Source: Synechococcus sp. MW101C3 (GTDB taxonomy: Bacteria; Cyanobacteriota; Cyanobacteriia; PCC-6307; Cyanobiaceae). Taken from it: a stretch of 64,000 nucleotides of DNA. The DNA lies in NCBI RefSeq assembly GCF_002252635.1, contig NZ_NQKX01000002.1:124001-188000 (forward strand). The letters run 5' to 3'. A model generated the notes under the pieces. That model searched no databases. It worked only from the letters and a program-made list of their open reading frames with translations, and was not told where the DNA came from. Shown in pieces: positions 7,913 through 15,015 of the stretch (its first letter is position 1; each line of letters begins with the position of its first letter). The position numbers were made by a program, and so were the translations under genes.

Positions 7913-8278
7913 TCACCCTCCCTTCGCATAAGGAACCAGCACATTGGCCAGCATCGGGAAATGGCGCCGATTGAGTGTGGCCAGAGTTGCTCCGGCAGCC
8001 TGCACACACGCGGCAATCAAGGCCTCCGCGAGGCCCGTGCCATGGCTGCGGCCGAACTGACGGCGCAACAGCCCCGCCTGCATCGCCGCCTCCTTCTCCA
8101 GCGGCAGCACCTCGAAGGCCGACACAAAGGCATCCAACCGCTGGCGCTCCACCCCCTCGCGCACACCCACAGACAGCTCAGCGATCGACATCACAGAGGC
8201 CGCCAGGGGCTGATCGCGGAGATAGTCGATCAAGACATCCGTGTCGATGACGAGCAAGCCGTTCGCGGCGGACGCCAT
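7913..8278 (-). CDS. vapC: PIN-domain toxin (VapC-like), possibly internally shortened
   Basis: A 121-residue PIN protein, a predicted RNase. Seen: the first acidic motif in VIDTDVLIDYLRD, the second in SIAELSVGVREG, and the third region GTGLAEALIAACVQAAG, where the usual Asp is Glu. The last motif ATLNRRHFPML is normal. Between the first and second motifs only about eight residues (QPLAASVM) separate parts that in most VapC proteins are 20-25 residues apart, so an in-frame loss of part of the first helix is likely. Its start overlaps the antitoxin stop by one base (TGATG). Activity is doubtful. Confidence 0.82.
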   Translation of the reverse strand: MASAANGLLVIDTDVLIDYLRDQPLAASVMSIAELSVGVREGVERQRLDAFVSAFEVLPLEKEAAMQAGLLRRQFGRSHGTGLAEALIAACVQAAGATLATLNRRHFPMLANVLVPYAKGG

Positions 8279-8526
8279 CAGCCGCCTTCGGGGGGGATGC
8301 GGTCAAGTTCCTGGCGCAACTTCAGCCCATCCAGCGGACGAGTTCCGGCTGACCAGAGGCCCCTTCCCTGTCGAAGCTTGGCGAGCCGCTCTTCAGGCTG
8401 GTTGTTCTCCAGAAAGCGATCGATGGCTTCACGGATCAGGGCGCTCTGGCTGCGTCCGCTGCGTTGGGCCAGGGCCAACAGCCCTTGCCGCCCCGGCTCC
8501 GACAGGTAGATCTGGGTGCGCTGCAT
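8278..8526 (-). CDS. vapB: Ribbon-helix-helix antitoxin (VapB-like)
   Basis: An 82-residue protein with an N-terminal ribbon-helix-helix domain: MQRTQIYLSEPGRQGL, then QSALIREAIDRFLE. The C-terminal part (RGLWSAGTRPLDGLKLRQEL) is a typical disordered toxin-binding tail. The start at 8526 places the strand-forming residues at the very N-terminus as usual. A 14-bp perfect palindrome lies 12 bp upstream and is the likely operator. It is the first gene of a two-gene operon with the PIN toxin and divergent from the MNT/HEPN pair. Confidence 0.85.
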   Translation of the reverse strand: MQRTQIYLSEPGRQGLLALAQRSGRSQSALIREAIDRFLENNQPEERLAKLRQGRGLWSAGTRPLDGLKLRQELDRIPPEGG

Positions 8527-8537
8527 GGCCAACGTCC

Positions 8538-8551
8538 TGGTGTATACACCA
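8538..8551. promoter_or_regulatory. Palindromic operator upstream of vapB
   Basis: The 14-base sequence TGGTGTATACACCA is a perfect inverted repeat. Its edge is 12 bp from the vapB start codon and about 100 bp from the divergent MNT start, so it is placed for autorepression by the ribbon-helix-helix antitoxin. The TATACA inside could also serve as a -10 element. Confidence 0.55.
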
Positions 8552-8653
8552 CACACCGCAGGCATGGAACATCACGAACGACTGGCCGGGTTGGCTGCAG
8601 CAGCGATGGTGTGCCTGCTACCGGGCGAAACCAGTGGCCGTCAGAATGGAGTC

Positions 8654-9004
8654 ATGACTGCCACGACAGCCTCCAAACCGATCGAGTCGAGGCTGGCTGG
8701 CATGGTTGCCGGCATCCGCCAGCTGATTCCCGCTGCTGATGTCCGTCTGTTTGGCTCAAGGGCCCGAGGTGATGACCGGGCCGATTCCGATGTGGACCTG
8801 CTGATCACCGTGCCTGATGCCTGGCTGGCGCAACGCGACCGCTTTGCGCTGCTGGCTGACCTCTGGGGTGCCGTGGCCCAGCCAGATCTGTCGGTTGACC
8901 TGGTGCTCCACTCGAGCAGCGAAGTGGCCCGCCGAGCCAAAGAGCCAGGCTCCCTGGTGTGCGAGGCCCTGCGAGAGGGTGTTCTGCTTGATGGCCAGGC
9001 CTGA
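8654..9004 (+). CDS. MNT-domain nucleotidyltransferase (antitoxin of MNT/HEPN pair)
   Basis: A 116-residue minimal nucleotidyltransferase. The signature is clear: LFGSRARGDDRADSDVDLL (GS near residues 34-35, DVD near 46-48), followed by the third acidic position in SVDLVLHSS. Such proteins neutralise a HEPN ribonuclease by attaching AMP groups to it. The ATG at 8654 follows a GGAGTC stretch. The gene overlaps the HEPN gene by 14 bp, typical of this pair. Upstream in-frame codons run through the vapB control region and are not used. Confidence 0.85.
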   Translation: MTATTASKPIESRLAGMVAGIRQLIPAADVRLFGSRARGDDRADSDVDLLITVPDAWLAQRDRFALLADLWGAVAQPDLSVDLVLHSSSEVARRAKEPGSLVCEALREGVLLDGQA

Positions 9005-9365
9005 AGCGCTGCGGCTGCTGCGCATCGCCCGCCGCGACCTCAGGATGGCCCGCTGTCTGCTGGATCCAGAGGTGGAGGAAGCCACCTGGGGCTGGGCAGC
9101 TCAGCAGTGTCTGGAGAAGACGCTCAAAGCCTGGTTGCACCACCTCGGCAGCACTCCGCCTTCAACGCACGACATCTCCCGACTGCTGTTGCTGTTGCAG
9201 GAGGCCGGAGTTGAGGTCAAGGACCTTCTGCCACTGCAGGCCTTCACCTCCTTCGCTGTGCAATACCGCTACGACGACGAACCCGAAGAACTCAGCCTGG
9301 ATCGCACGGCCTGGTGCGATAGAGCCGAGGTATTGATCGAACAGGTGGAAGGCCTTCTGGGCTGA
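8991..9365 (+). CDS. HEPN-domain protein (toxin of MNT/HEPN pair)
   Basis: A 124-residue all-helical HEPN protein. Seen: N-terminal LLRIARRDLRMARCLL, a WAAQQCLEKTLKAWLHHLG helix, then STHDISRLLLLL with the usual His (near residue 60) of this HEPN subclass, and a C-terminal FAVQYRYDDEPE. The strict R-x4-6-H motif of the HepT subclass is not obvious, so ribonuclease activity is unproven. It starts inside the end of the MNT gene, so the two are co-expressed. Its stop lies only about 60 bp before an HNH-HIT gene fragment. Confidence 0.8.
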   Translation: MARPEALRLLRIARRDLRMARCLLDPEVEEATWGWAAQQCLEKTLKAWLHHLGSTPPSTHDISRLLLLLQEAGVEVKDLLPLQAFTSFAVQYRYDDEPEELSLDRTAWCDRAEVLIEQVEGLLG

Positions 9366-9427
9366 TGGCCGTAGGCATGCGCATGAGCCCCATCGACCAA
9401 GCGTTGATGCACATGGAACTGCTCGGC

Positions 9428-9680
9428 CGCCGCAGCCCCGCCCCCGCGCAAGACCTGGCCCACCGGATCCCGGAATGCGCATGGTGGGCCGGGTTCACCT
9501 TCAACGGCATCACCGCCTATGGCAATGACCACGACAGCCTGATCGGCGGCGACGCGTTGAGCGATGGCGAGCGCGACGCGCTGCTGGAGCTGTGCCGCCA
9601 GCGCCTCGATGCCTTCCGCGAGCACCCCGATCAGCGGCTGAGTGAAGTACAGGATTCCCCGCTGCGCCCTGCGCCGCACA
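9428..9680 (+). pseudogene. 5' fragment of HNH-HIT gene, copy 1
   Basis: The nucleotide sequence closely follows the beginning of the HNH-HIT pseudogene at 11,688: it shares GGGCCGGGTTCACCTTCAAC and the stretch encoding DSLIGGDALSDGERDALLEL. About 41 bp are deleted after the CRQRLDAFRE codons, which shifts the frame, and homology ends near 9,680 before the HNH motif. It cannot make a working nuclease. It is convergent with a GNAT relic that begins three bases later. Confidence 0.7.
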
Positions 9681-9682
9681 GA

Positions 9683-9805
9683 TCAGAACGGCAAAGTAAC
9701 AGCCACATCGGAGAGACGAATCAGCAGGGTGTCGGGGTCGATGGGTGAGGGATCAAAGCCCATGTGGAGATAGAAGCTGCGGGCTTCCGCGGAGGCGGCA
9801 TGAAC
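9683..9805 (-). pseudogene. 3' remnant of a GNAT toxin gene
   Basis: Read on the minus strand, one frame gives VHAASAEARSFYLHMGFDP and then SPIDPDTLLIRLSDV before a stop, the usual C-terminal end of TacT-like GNAT toxins, including the catalytic-Tyr region. Upstream the frame is broken by a stop and only weak traces continue to about 9,945. No DUF1778 partner is visible. It is a second, dead relative of the intact GNAT gene at 6,911, differing clearly in sequence. Confidence 0.55.
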
Positions 9806-9949
9806 AGGGCATCACGCTGGGGCGCCGTCGTGGTGAACGTGATGGCAGCGCGAGTGGACAAGGGGGTGGAGCGGATGCTCTTGTCCGTTACCCCGCTGGA
9901 TGAGGCCCAGGCGTTGCCGTGGCCTGCCAATTTGTTCTGCGGATAAAGG

Positions 9950-10085
9950 GGACTGGGGCGGCATAACCACACCCGGCGCCGGGCTGGCTGCAGCCGCATC
10001 ACACCCACGCCAGAAGGGATCCCAGCAGGGGCGCCTGCCTGCCGGGCCGCCCAAAACCAAACCTGGCCCAGACGCCCGGCGGATC
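9950..10085. repeat. Dispersed repeat B, copy 2
   Basis: The core GGGATCCCAGCAGGGGC and CCGCCCAAAACCAAACCTGG are shared with copy 3, plus a left flank GGGGCGGCA(T/C)A...CCACAC and CTGCAGCCG. It lies about 60 bp 3' of the dead hicA gene. It separates that module from the GNAT relic. Confidence 0.75.
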
Positions 10086-10144
10086 CGCTGAAGCGCATGG
10101 TGGGCAGCGTGCTCATCCGCACGATCAACCTCACAGCCCTGCCC

Positions 10145-10390
10145 TCAAAGGCCCAGGCTGCTGATCACCTCTTCCATCGAACAGCCCAGCTGGCTGGCCA
10201 CGTCCTTGAGGATCTGCCGCAAGGTACCGACCCTCAGGGGCTAGTGGGCAGGAATGGTGAGGTGGTGCTGCTGGCCGTCAGAGCTTCGGCTCAGCCGCAT
10301 GTGGCTACCTGTTTGACGGGTCAGCACGTAGCCATGGCACCGCAGGCGTTCGGCCAGGAGCTGGTCGTTGACGTCCCGGGGAATCCTCAC
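10145..10390 (-). pseudogene. hicA: HicA-like toxin interrupted by one amber codon
   Basis: The GTG at 10390 overlaps the HicB-like stop in a GTGA and opens an 81-codon frame that is HicA from end to end: RIPRDVNDQLLAERLRCHGY, then the catalytic-His motif TGSHMRL (His about 30), LTIPAH, then PLRVGTLRQILKDVA and a C-terminal helix. The only fault is codon 50, which is TAG (10241-10243), at the place where the family normally has a Lys in PAHKPL. Termination there removes the second half of the double-stranded-RNA-binding-like fold. Everything after the stop remains in frame, so the mutation is probably recent, or the codon is read through. Confidence 0.85.
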
Positions 10391-10593
10391 AGGGCCAGCA
10401 GTTCCTGCCTCACGTGATGGAGGCGGATCAGGGGTGGCGCCTGGCCGGGATCGAAGTGGCAGACGACGGCGTCGCGAATCTCCCTGTGGAGGTCCTCAAG
10501 CGTGTCGGCCTCGGTGTGGATCGCCGCGGCAGCTGCGCTGGCCCGAAAGGAACCATCCTCCGCCTCCTCGACCACGAAAAGGATTTCCTGCAT
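10387..10593 (-). CDS. hicB: HicB-like antitoxin
   Basis: A 68-residue HicB-type protein with the partial RNase-H-like fold: MQEILFVVEEAEDGSFRASA, then HTEADTLEDLHREIRDAV and a C-terminal strand PPLIRLHHVRQELLAL. It has no separate DNA-binding domain, as is common for this short class. The ATG at 10593 is preceded on its strand by GGAGGG. Coupled by GTGA to the amber-interrupted hicA, it is an intact antitoxin without a working toxin. Confidence 0.85.
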   Translation of the reverse strand: MQEILFVVEEAEDGSFRASAAAAAIHTEADTLEDLHREIRDAVVCHFDPGQAPPLIRLHHVRQELLAL

Positions 10594-10654
10594 AGCGCCC
10601 TCCAGTAATCCCAGTCTGACAGTGGTGGGTGGGATGCTGCCCCTGTCTGGGCAA

Positions 10655-10800
10655 AGGGTCTGGGGCGGCACAGCCACACTCCCGGAGCCGGGTGGGCTGC
10701 AGCCGAATCACGCCCACCCCAGAAGGGATCACAGCAGGGGCAATGGCCTGACGGGCCGCCCAAAACCAAACCTGGCCCGGTCCCCCGGCAGCCGCCCGCA
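10655..10800. repeat. Dispersed repeat B, copy 3
   Basis: It matches copy 2 over about 130 bp (GGGGCGGCACAGCCACACTC, GGGCTGCAGCCG, AGAAGGGATCACAGCAGGGG, CCCAAAACCAAACCTGGCCC). It lies between HicBA and HigBA and is followed at once by the second HNH-HIT fragment. Confidence 0.78.
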
Positions 10801-10810
10801 TCCCTCCATG

Positions 10811-10890
10811 CCCCCGCCCGAGCGCAGGACGTGGCCCGCCGGATCCTGGAAAGCGCATAGTGGACCGGGTTCACCTTCAACGGCATCACC
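10811..10890 (+). pseudogene. 5' fragment of HNH-HIT gene, copy 2
   Basis: About 80 bp nearly identical to the 5' part of the HNH-HIT pseudogene (CCGGATCCTGGAAAGCGCAT, then ACCGGGTTCACCTTCAACGG), with a TAG where the longer copy has TGC. Beyond 10,890 similarity drops to weak traces that stop before higA. It is too short to have any function. Confidence 0.65.
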
Positions 10891-10977
10891 CGCTGCGAGA
10901 AGGGCACCGTCGACCTGGTGGGCGTCGAGCAGCTGAGCGGCGGGCGGCATCTGCTGGCACTGAACCGCCAGGCCTGC

Positions 10978-11262
10978 TCACGCCATTGGTTGAATTGGCA
11001 CGATTGCCGGCAGCACGGTTTCCAAGGCTTGCTTGGCCAGCTTCAAATCATGGCTGGCCTGCATCCGCAGCCAGAAGCCCTCGCTCAGGCCGAAGAAACA
11101 ACAGAGGCGCAGGTCGGTATCGGCGGTGATCGCCCGCCGACCCTTCACGATCGCGTTGATGCGGCTCTCCGGCACGCTGATGGCCAGCGCCAATCGGTAC
11201 TGGCTGATCCCCATCGGCTTGAGGAACTCCTCCAGCAGCACCTCGCCCGGGGGCACGAGCAT
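10978..11262 (-). CDS. higA: HigA-like antitoxin (XRE family)
   Basis: A 94-residue HigA-type helix-turn-helix protein. Seen: the family opening MLVPPGEVLLEEFLKPMGIS, recognition part QYRLALAISVPESRINAIVK, GRRAITADTDLRLCCFFGLS, and EGFWLRMQASHDL. The ATG at 11262 sits only 4 bp after the HigB stop, the usual toxin-first order of this family. It probably binds its own promoter with HigB as co-repressor. Intact throughout. Confidence 0.88.
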   Translation of the reverse strand: MLVPPGEVLLEEFLKPMGISQYRLALAISVPESRINAIVKGRRAITADTDLRLCCFFGLSEGFWLRMQASHDLKLAKQALETVLPAIVPIQPMA

Positions 11263-11266
11263 CACG

Positions 11267-11545
11267 TCAGTGGTAGTCAACGATCTCGACCTCCTCTGGC
11301 CCGGCTTCCGTCCAGATGAAGCAGAGCCGGAACTGGTCGTTGATGCGGATGCTGTGCTGGCCATGGCGGTTCCCCCTGAGTGGCTCCAGGCGATTGCCTG
11401 GTGGAACTTGTAGATCGTTGAGGCAGGCGGCCGCATCGAGGATGGCGAGCTTCCGGAAAGCGACGCGAGCGAAGCTTCCAAAGCGGCGCCCCGGCTTGCC
11501 TTCAAAGAGGGCCTGGGTGTCGCGGCAACGAAACGACCTGATCAC
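11267..11545 (-). CDS. higB: HigB-like RelE-family toxin
   Basis: A 92-residue RelE/HigB-type ribosome-dependent mRNA interferase. Seen: MIRSFRCRDTQALFEGKPGR, a central AILDAAACLNDLQVPPGNRLEPL motif, HSIRINDQFRLCFIWTEAGP with the usual basic and aromatic residues, and VEIVDYH at the C-terminus. The length is exactly normal and no interruption is visible. Together with higA it is one of the few modules in this island where both partners look functional. Confidence 0.88.
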   Translation of the reverse strand: MIRSFRCRDTQALFEGKPGRRFGSFARVAFRKLAILDAAACLNDLQVPPGNRLEPLRGNRHGQHSIRINDQFRLCFIWTEAGPEEVEIVDYH

Positions 11546-11651
11546 ACCGTTACCTTACCCCCGCCGGACGTAGGCACGCCAGGCAGTGGTGCCGGGCGAA
11601 GGCGATCACGCGCTGACATGGCGGCCTGGCTTGCCTGTGTTCCTCCTCTTG

Positions 11652-11694
11652 CAAGTGCCACCCCCGTCACACCCCCGCCAGGATGCCCCCAGGC
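11652..11694. repeat. Dispersed repeat A, copy 3
   Basis: CAAGTGCCACCCCC followed by GTCACACCCCCGCCAGGATG and CCCCCAGG, matching copy 1 closely. It runs straight into the start of the HNH-HIT pseudogene. On the plus strand it is therefore the 5' flank or first codons of that gene. Confidence 0.7.
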
Positions 11695-12573
11695 CCCCGC
11701 CCCAGCACAGGACATCGCCCGCCAGATCCTGGAAAGCGCATGCTGGGCCGGGTTCACCTTCAACGGCATCACCGCCTGTGGCGATGGCCACGACAGCCTG
11801 ATCGGCGGCGACGAGCTGAGCGATGGCGAGCGCGACGCGCTGCTGGAGCTCTGCCGCCAGCGCCTCGATGCCTTCCGCGAGCAGCGCGGCGAAGAGGTGT
11901 TTGCCCACCGCAGCAGCCACCGCACCCCGATCAGCGGCTCGGTGAACTACAGAGTTCACCGATGCGCCCGGGGCCGCTGCGAGTGCTGCGGGGCCCATGA
12001 GCACCAGCGCGCCTTGGAGGTGGACCACATAGTGCCCAAAAATCAGGGCGCCTCCGACGCCATCAGCAACCTGCAGGCCCTCTGCTTCCGCTGCAACGCC
12101 GGCAAGCGCGACGGCTGTTTGCCTACGCAAGAGGGCGCACCGACTTCCGCGGCGTGCAGGCCAGCTACGGCCACCGCGTAGCGGGCTGTGCGTTCTGCTC
12201 GCTGGAGGGCAGCGGCCGGGTGCTGCTGGAGAACGAGTTGGCGTTCTGCATCGCCGATGCCTATCCCGTGAGCGAGGGGCACAGCCTGGTGATCCTGCGT
12301 CGTCATGGGGCCGATGGGCTGGAGCTGCACCAGCCGGAGTGGAACGCCGTGGTGGACCTGCTGAAGCTGCGGCGGGAGCAACTGAGTGCCCAGGACGCCA
12401 CGATCAGTGGCTGGGCTGGTTTGCTCAACGCAAGAGGGGGGCTGAATTCAGACGAAGCGGCAGGGCTAACGGTGTTTTAGGCGCACTGGCATCTGATTCC
12501 GAGGCGCGAGGGGGATTGCGAGCAGCCACGGGGTGGGGTGCGGGGGGTGATTGCGGAGAAGCAGGGCTATTGA
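11688..12573 (+). pseudogene. HNH-HIT fusion gene, frameshifted and with an amber codon in the HIT motif
   Basis: First half (to about 12,120): an N-terminal part with CWAGFTFNGITACGDG, CRQRLDAFREQRGEE, then an intact HNH motif with CECCGAHEHQRALEVDHIVP, SNLQALCFRCNAGKRD. Near 12,120-12,135 the frame shifts by one base. The second half is a HIT domain (Ap4A hydrolase-like): GCAFCSLEGSGRVLLENELA, AYPVSEGHSLVILRRH. At 12478-12480 a TAG stands where the first His of the HIT triad belongs, and the same frame then continues AHWHLIPRREGD to a natural stop at 12571. A seven-residue insertion precedes the stop. The two halves are known as one fused protein in other bacteria, so this copy is dead. Confidence 0.82.
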
Positions 12574-12585
12574 GACCGAGTTAAT

Positions 12586-12603
12586 TCTCCGGTTCGACGG
12601 AGA
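12586..12603. terminator. Small perfect hairpin between convergent genes
   Basis: TCTCCG, loop GTTCGA, CGGAGA: a perfect six-pair stem in the 70-bp gap between the HNH-HIT pseudogene and the convergent PLD gene. There is no T-tract, so intrinsic termination is only a possibility. Confidence 0.25.
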
Positions 12604-12643
12604 CCGCAATAAGCGTGAAACTGCCTAGACAGACAAGCGCAGA

Positions 12644-14305
12644 CTATTGCGTGCGCGCGAAGTGTTTTCGCCTGGCCGAGCGCGGTGTGTTGCCGAAGGA
12701 GTCTCTCCACCAGTCGTCGGTTCGCAACGGCTTCGGAGGATCACTGGCATCGCGCAACTGGAGGGACTCACGAAAGGCGTGATGGCTGTACAGACGCATG
12801 AACTCGCCGATGTAGATATCCGCGATCCGTGTGTTACCACGCACGACAATCATGTTCTCGTCGTTCTTTAGAGTTGAGGCGTCGCTGAAGTTGGCCGAGC
12901 CGACGATGACGATTGGATCGTCGCTGAGCGGGTCAACGAGCATGAATTTGTTGTGGACGTAGCGTACGTTCGAATTCAAACCGGTTAGTCGCTCCTTGAG
13001 CCATCCGTCGATCATGCTCGTACGGATGAACTCCCCGACAGCGAAGACATTATCCGGCATGTTTCGCAGGTGCTGGATTTCCTGCTCCTCGGCATCCCTT
13101 TCAGGTCCGTCCTCCATCGGACGCGTCTTCTTCTCCATAAGCGCAAATCGGAGAGGAGCTGTCCCGGTCCGGTAGACATCCTTGAAGACATCGTGCATCC
13201 CGAAGGCGAATGTCATGAATAAGCTTTCAGTTGCGTCCCTGGCGCGATCCGCGTACCAGTTCAGGGCATCGAGGTTGCGGCGCGGGCTGAACAGTACCGT
13301 TGTCCCGACGGAAGGCTCCCCTCCGGGGAGCGGGGTCAAGGCCTCGACGCTTGTCTTGAGCGATGCAGCGGTCGGATCACTGGCAAGGAGTTTCCAGTAA
13401 TCGAGGAAAACTTGCGAAACCGCCTGGTCCTCGACCACATGGGCCACGTTCGAGTGCCCGAAGATCCCTCCCTCGGAGAAGTTGGTGCCGCCGGTCCAAA
13501 CTGACTGTGGCTGATCTTGATGAAGCTTTACGATGAACTTGTTATGTGAGATATACGACTTCGGCTGGGTTCGCTGGAAGCTGACCCCAGAGGCGTCGAG
13601 GCCTTTTGCCTGCACTGCTGCAATGTTCTTGGTCCGAGGATTCTCCTTCCGGGCGTCGTAGACGATCTGCACGTCCACACCCGAGTCAAGGACCTCCTTT
13701 ACCACGTCGAGGAAACGGCCGTAGGAAAACTCGTACGCTGCGATGCGCAGCGCATCGACGCCGGGCCTGCAGGATCGGAGGAAAGCTTCGAGGGCTTCAT
13801 TCAGCCCACGCGAGAGCCAATCGAATGCCTTGCGGTTGGGAACCTTGTCCGGCGCTCTGTCGCCAAAGCGGCGAACGTAGGCTTGCGATCCAGCGACGCC
13901 ACGGTTGAAGTAGACGTCGTGATCGCCGGTCGCGGGATCCTCCGTGGTGACAGAGACAGCTGTTTCTGCAAAGAATGACAACGCTTGCGGCACTCCCTTC
14001 CTGGCCGTGACGGTATAGACATACTGGTGCCCCGGCTTGGCAGAATAATCTGCCCACTGGAAGCTCTGGATCGGGTGATCGAACGTCGAATAAGGCGAAC
14101 CGGTGGGAAATCCCGGATCTGTCTCGGCGAACGCTTTCATCGCCGTCAGATAGCCCGCTTCGTTCTCCGTGAGATCGAAGCGGTGGATCGAGAACCCGAG
14201 GAGACCATCGCAATCGCCTTCCGGTAGATCAAAGCCAAGCAGCACGACGTACGTACCGGCGACGGCATAAACTGTAAGTCGGTCGTTTGAATTTGTGATT
14301 CGCAT
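12644..14305 (-). CDS. Phospholipase D-like protein with N-terminal Ig/FnIII-like domain
   Basis: A 553-residue protein. Residues about 1-135 look like a beta-sandwich (YAVAGTYVVLLGFDLPEG, HQYVYTVTARKG). Then come two PLD half-domains. The first motif is ISHNKFIVKL with His and Lys present but no Asp at the expected place; the second, VHNKFMLVDPL followed by GSANFSDAS, is complete. Standalone PLD proteins of this type are phosphodiesterases or nucleases. No signal peptide is seen, so it is probably cytosolic. The start at 14305 gives MRITNSNDRL. GC content is visibly lower than in the chromosome backbone. It lies immediately 3' of the integrase relic, so it may have travelled with it. A nuclease role in defence is inference. 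Confidence 0.8.
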   Translation of the reverse strand: MRITNSNDRLTVYAVAGTYVVLLGFDLPEGDCDGLLGFSIHRFDLTENEAGYLTAMKAFAETDPGFPTGSPYSTFDHPIQSFQWADYSAKPGHQYVYTVTARKGVPQALSFFAETAVSVTTEDPATGDHDVYFNRGVAGSQAYVRRFGDRAPDKVPNRKAFDWLSRGLNEALEAFLRSCRPGVDALRIAAYEFSYGRFLDVVKEVLDSGVDVQIVYDARKENPRTKNIAAVQAKGLDASGVSFQRTQPKSYISHNKFIVKLHQDQPQSVWTGGTNFSEGGIFGHSNVAHVVEDQAVSQVFLDYWKLLASDPTAASLKTSVEALTPLPGGEPSVGTTVLFSPRRNLDALNWYADRARDATESLFMTFAFGMHDVFKDVYRTGTAPLRFALMEKKTRPMEDGPERDAEEQEIQHLRNMPDNVFAVGEFIRTSMIDGWLKERLTGLNSNVRYVHNKFMLVDPLSDDPIVIVGSANFSDASTLKNDENMIVVRGNTRIADIYIGEFMRLYSHHAFRESLQLRDASDPPKPLRTDDWWRDSFGNTPRSARRKHFARTQ

Positions 14306-14339
14306 CGTATCCTCACAAGTTCGTAGAACTAAATATTGG

Positions 14340-14900
14340 AAAGTTTGCAGAACCACCCTCGCAGCCCTTTCGCATGCCGTGAACCACCTGTTCGTATTGC
14401 CACACAAGATCCGCTGGGCTACGTACCCTGAGAGGCCCACTGTCGAGCACGTGGGTATAGATCCTCGTGGTGATGACGTCCTTGTGGCTCAGCAGCTCTT
14501 CGATGGTACGGATGTCTTGCCCACTTTCAGCAGGTGCGTGGCAAAGGAGTGGCGGAAGGTATGGCTGCAGGTAGCCCTGGTCACCTCGGCTTCGGCCACG
14601 GCGCGATTCACTGCCTTCTTCACCACGCTCGGATCGAATTGACTACTGCCCTGGGTGCCTGAATCCCTTTCATGCCAATGGATCTGCTGGGGGAACACTC
14701 ATTACCAGCACAATTCCCGGTTGCCACTTGGCTACTTGCGCAAGAGTGCATAGGGCATCAGCACCCGCCCCCACCCAGCGGCCAGATCACCCTGGTACAG
14801 GAGACGAACCCTCAGAAGCTGCTCCCGCATCGCCTGCCACCACGCTCTGCAGTAGTGGGCTCAGCAGGCCTATACCGCCCTTGGAGAGGCGCACAGTGCC
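14340..14900 (-). pseudogene. Integron-type tyrosine recombinase (IntI-like) remnant
   Basis: Translating the minus strand in changing frames recovers the C-terminal two thirds of an integron integrase: SKGG, REQLLRVRLLYQGDLAAG, MPYALLRK followed by stop codons, then VFPQQIHWHERDSGTQG (the extra motif region typical of IntI), [34 protein letters not shown] (catalytic His and Arg), and after a frameshift [20 protein letters not shown] with the nucleophile Tyr and a final VRSPADL. At least two frameshifts and three stops are present, and the N-terminal third with the first Arg is absent. It is clearly non-functional. The order of blocks fits IntI better than XerC/XerD. Confidence 0.82.
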
Positions 14901-15015
14901 CTCAGGTCACCTCGCCACCAGTTGGTGTGGGGCTGGACTCAGGTATCAACCACATCCCCACCTAAGCCTCCGGATTCAACAGGGGCTACAACAGAGGCGC
15001 CGCCGCCCCGCAGCC

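Noticed and set aside
6112-11694. attC recombination sites at repeats A and B
   Set aside because: No clear R'/R'' core boxes (GTTRRRY/RYYYAAC) were seen in the copies; kept only as a hypothesis in the findings.
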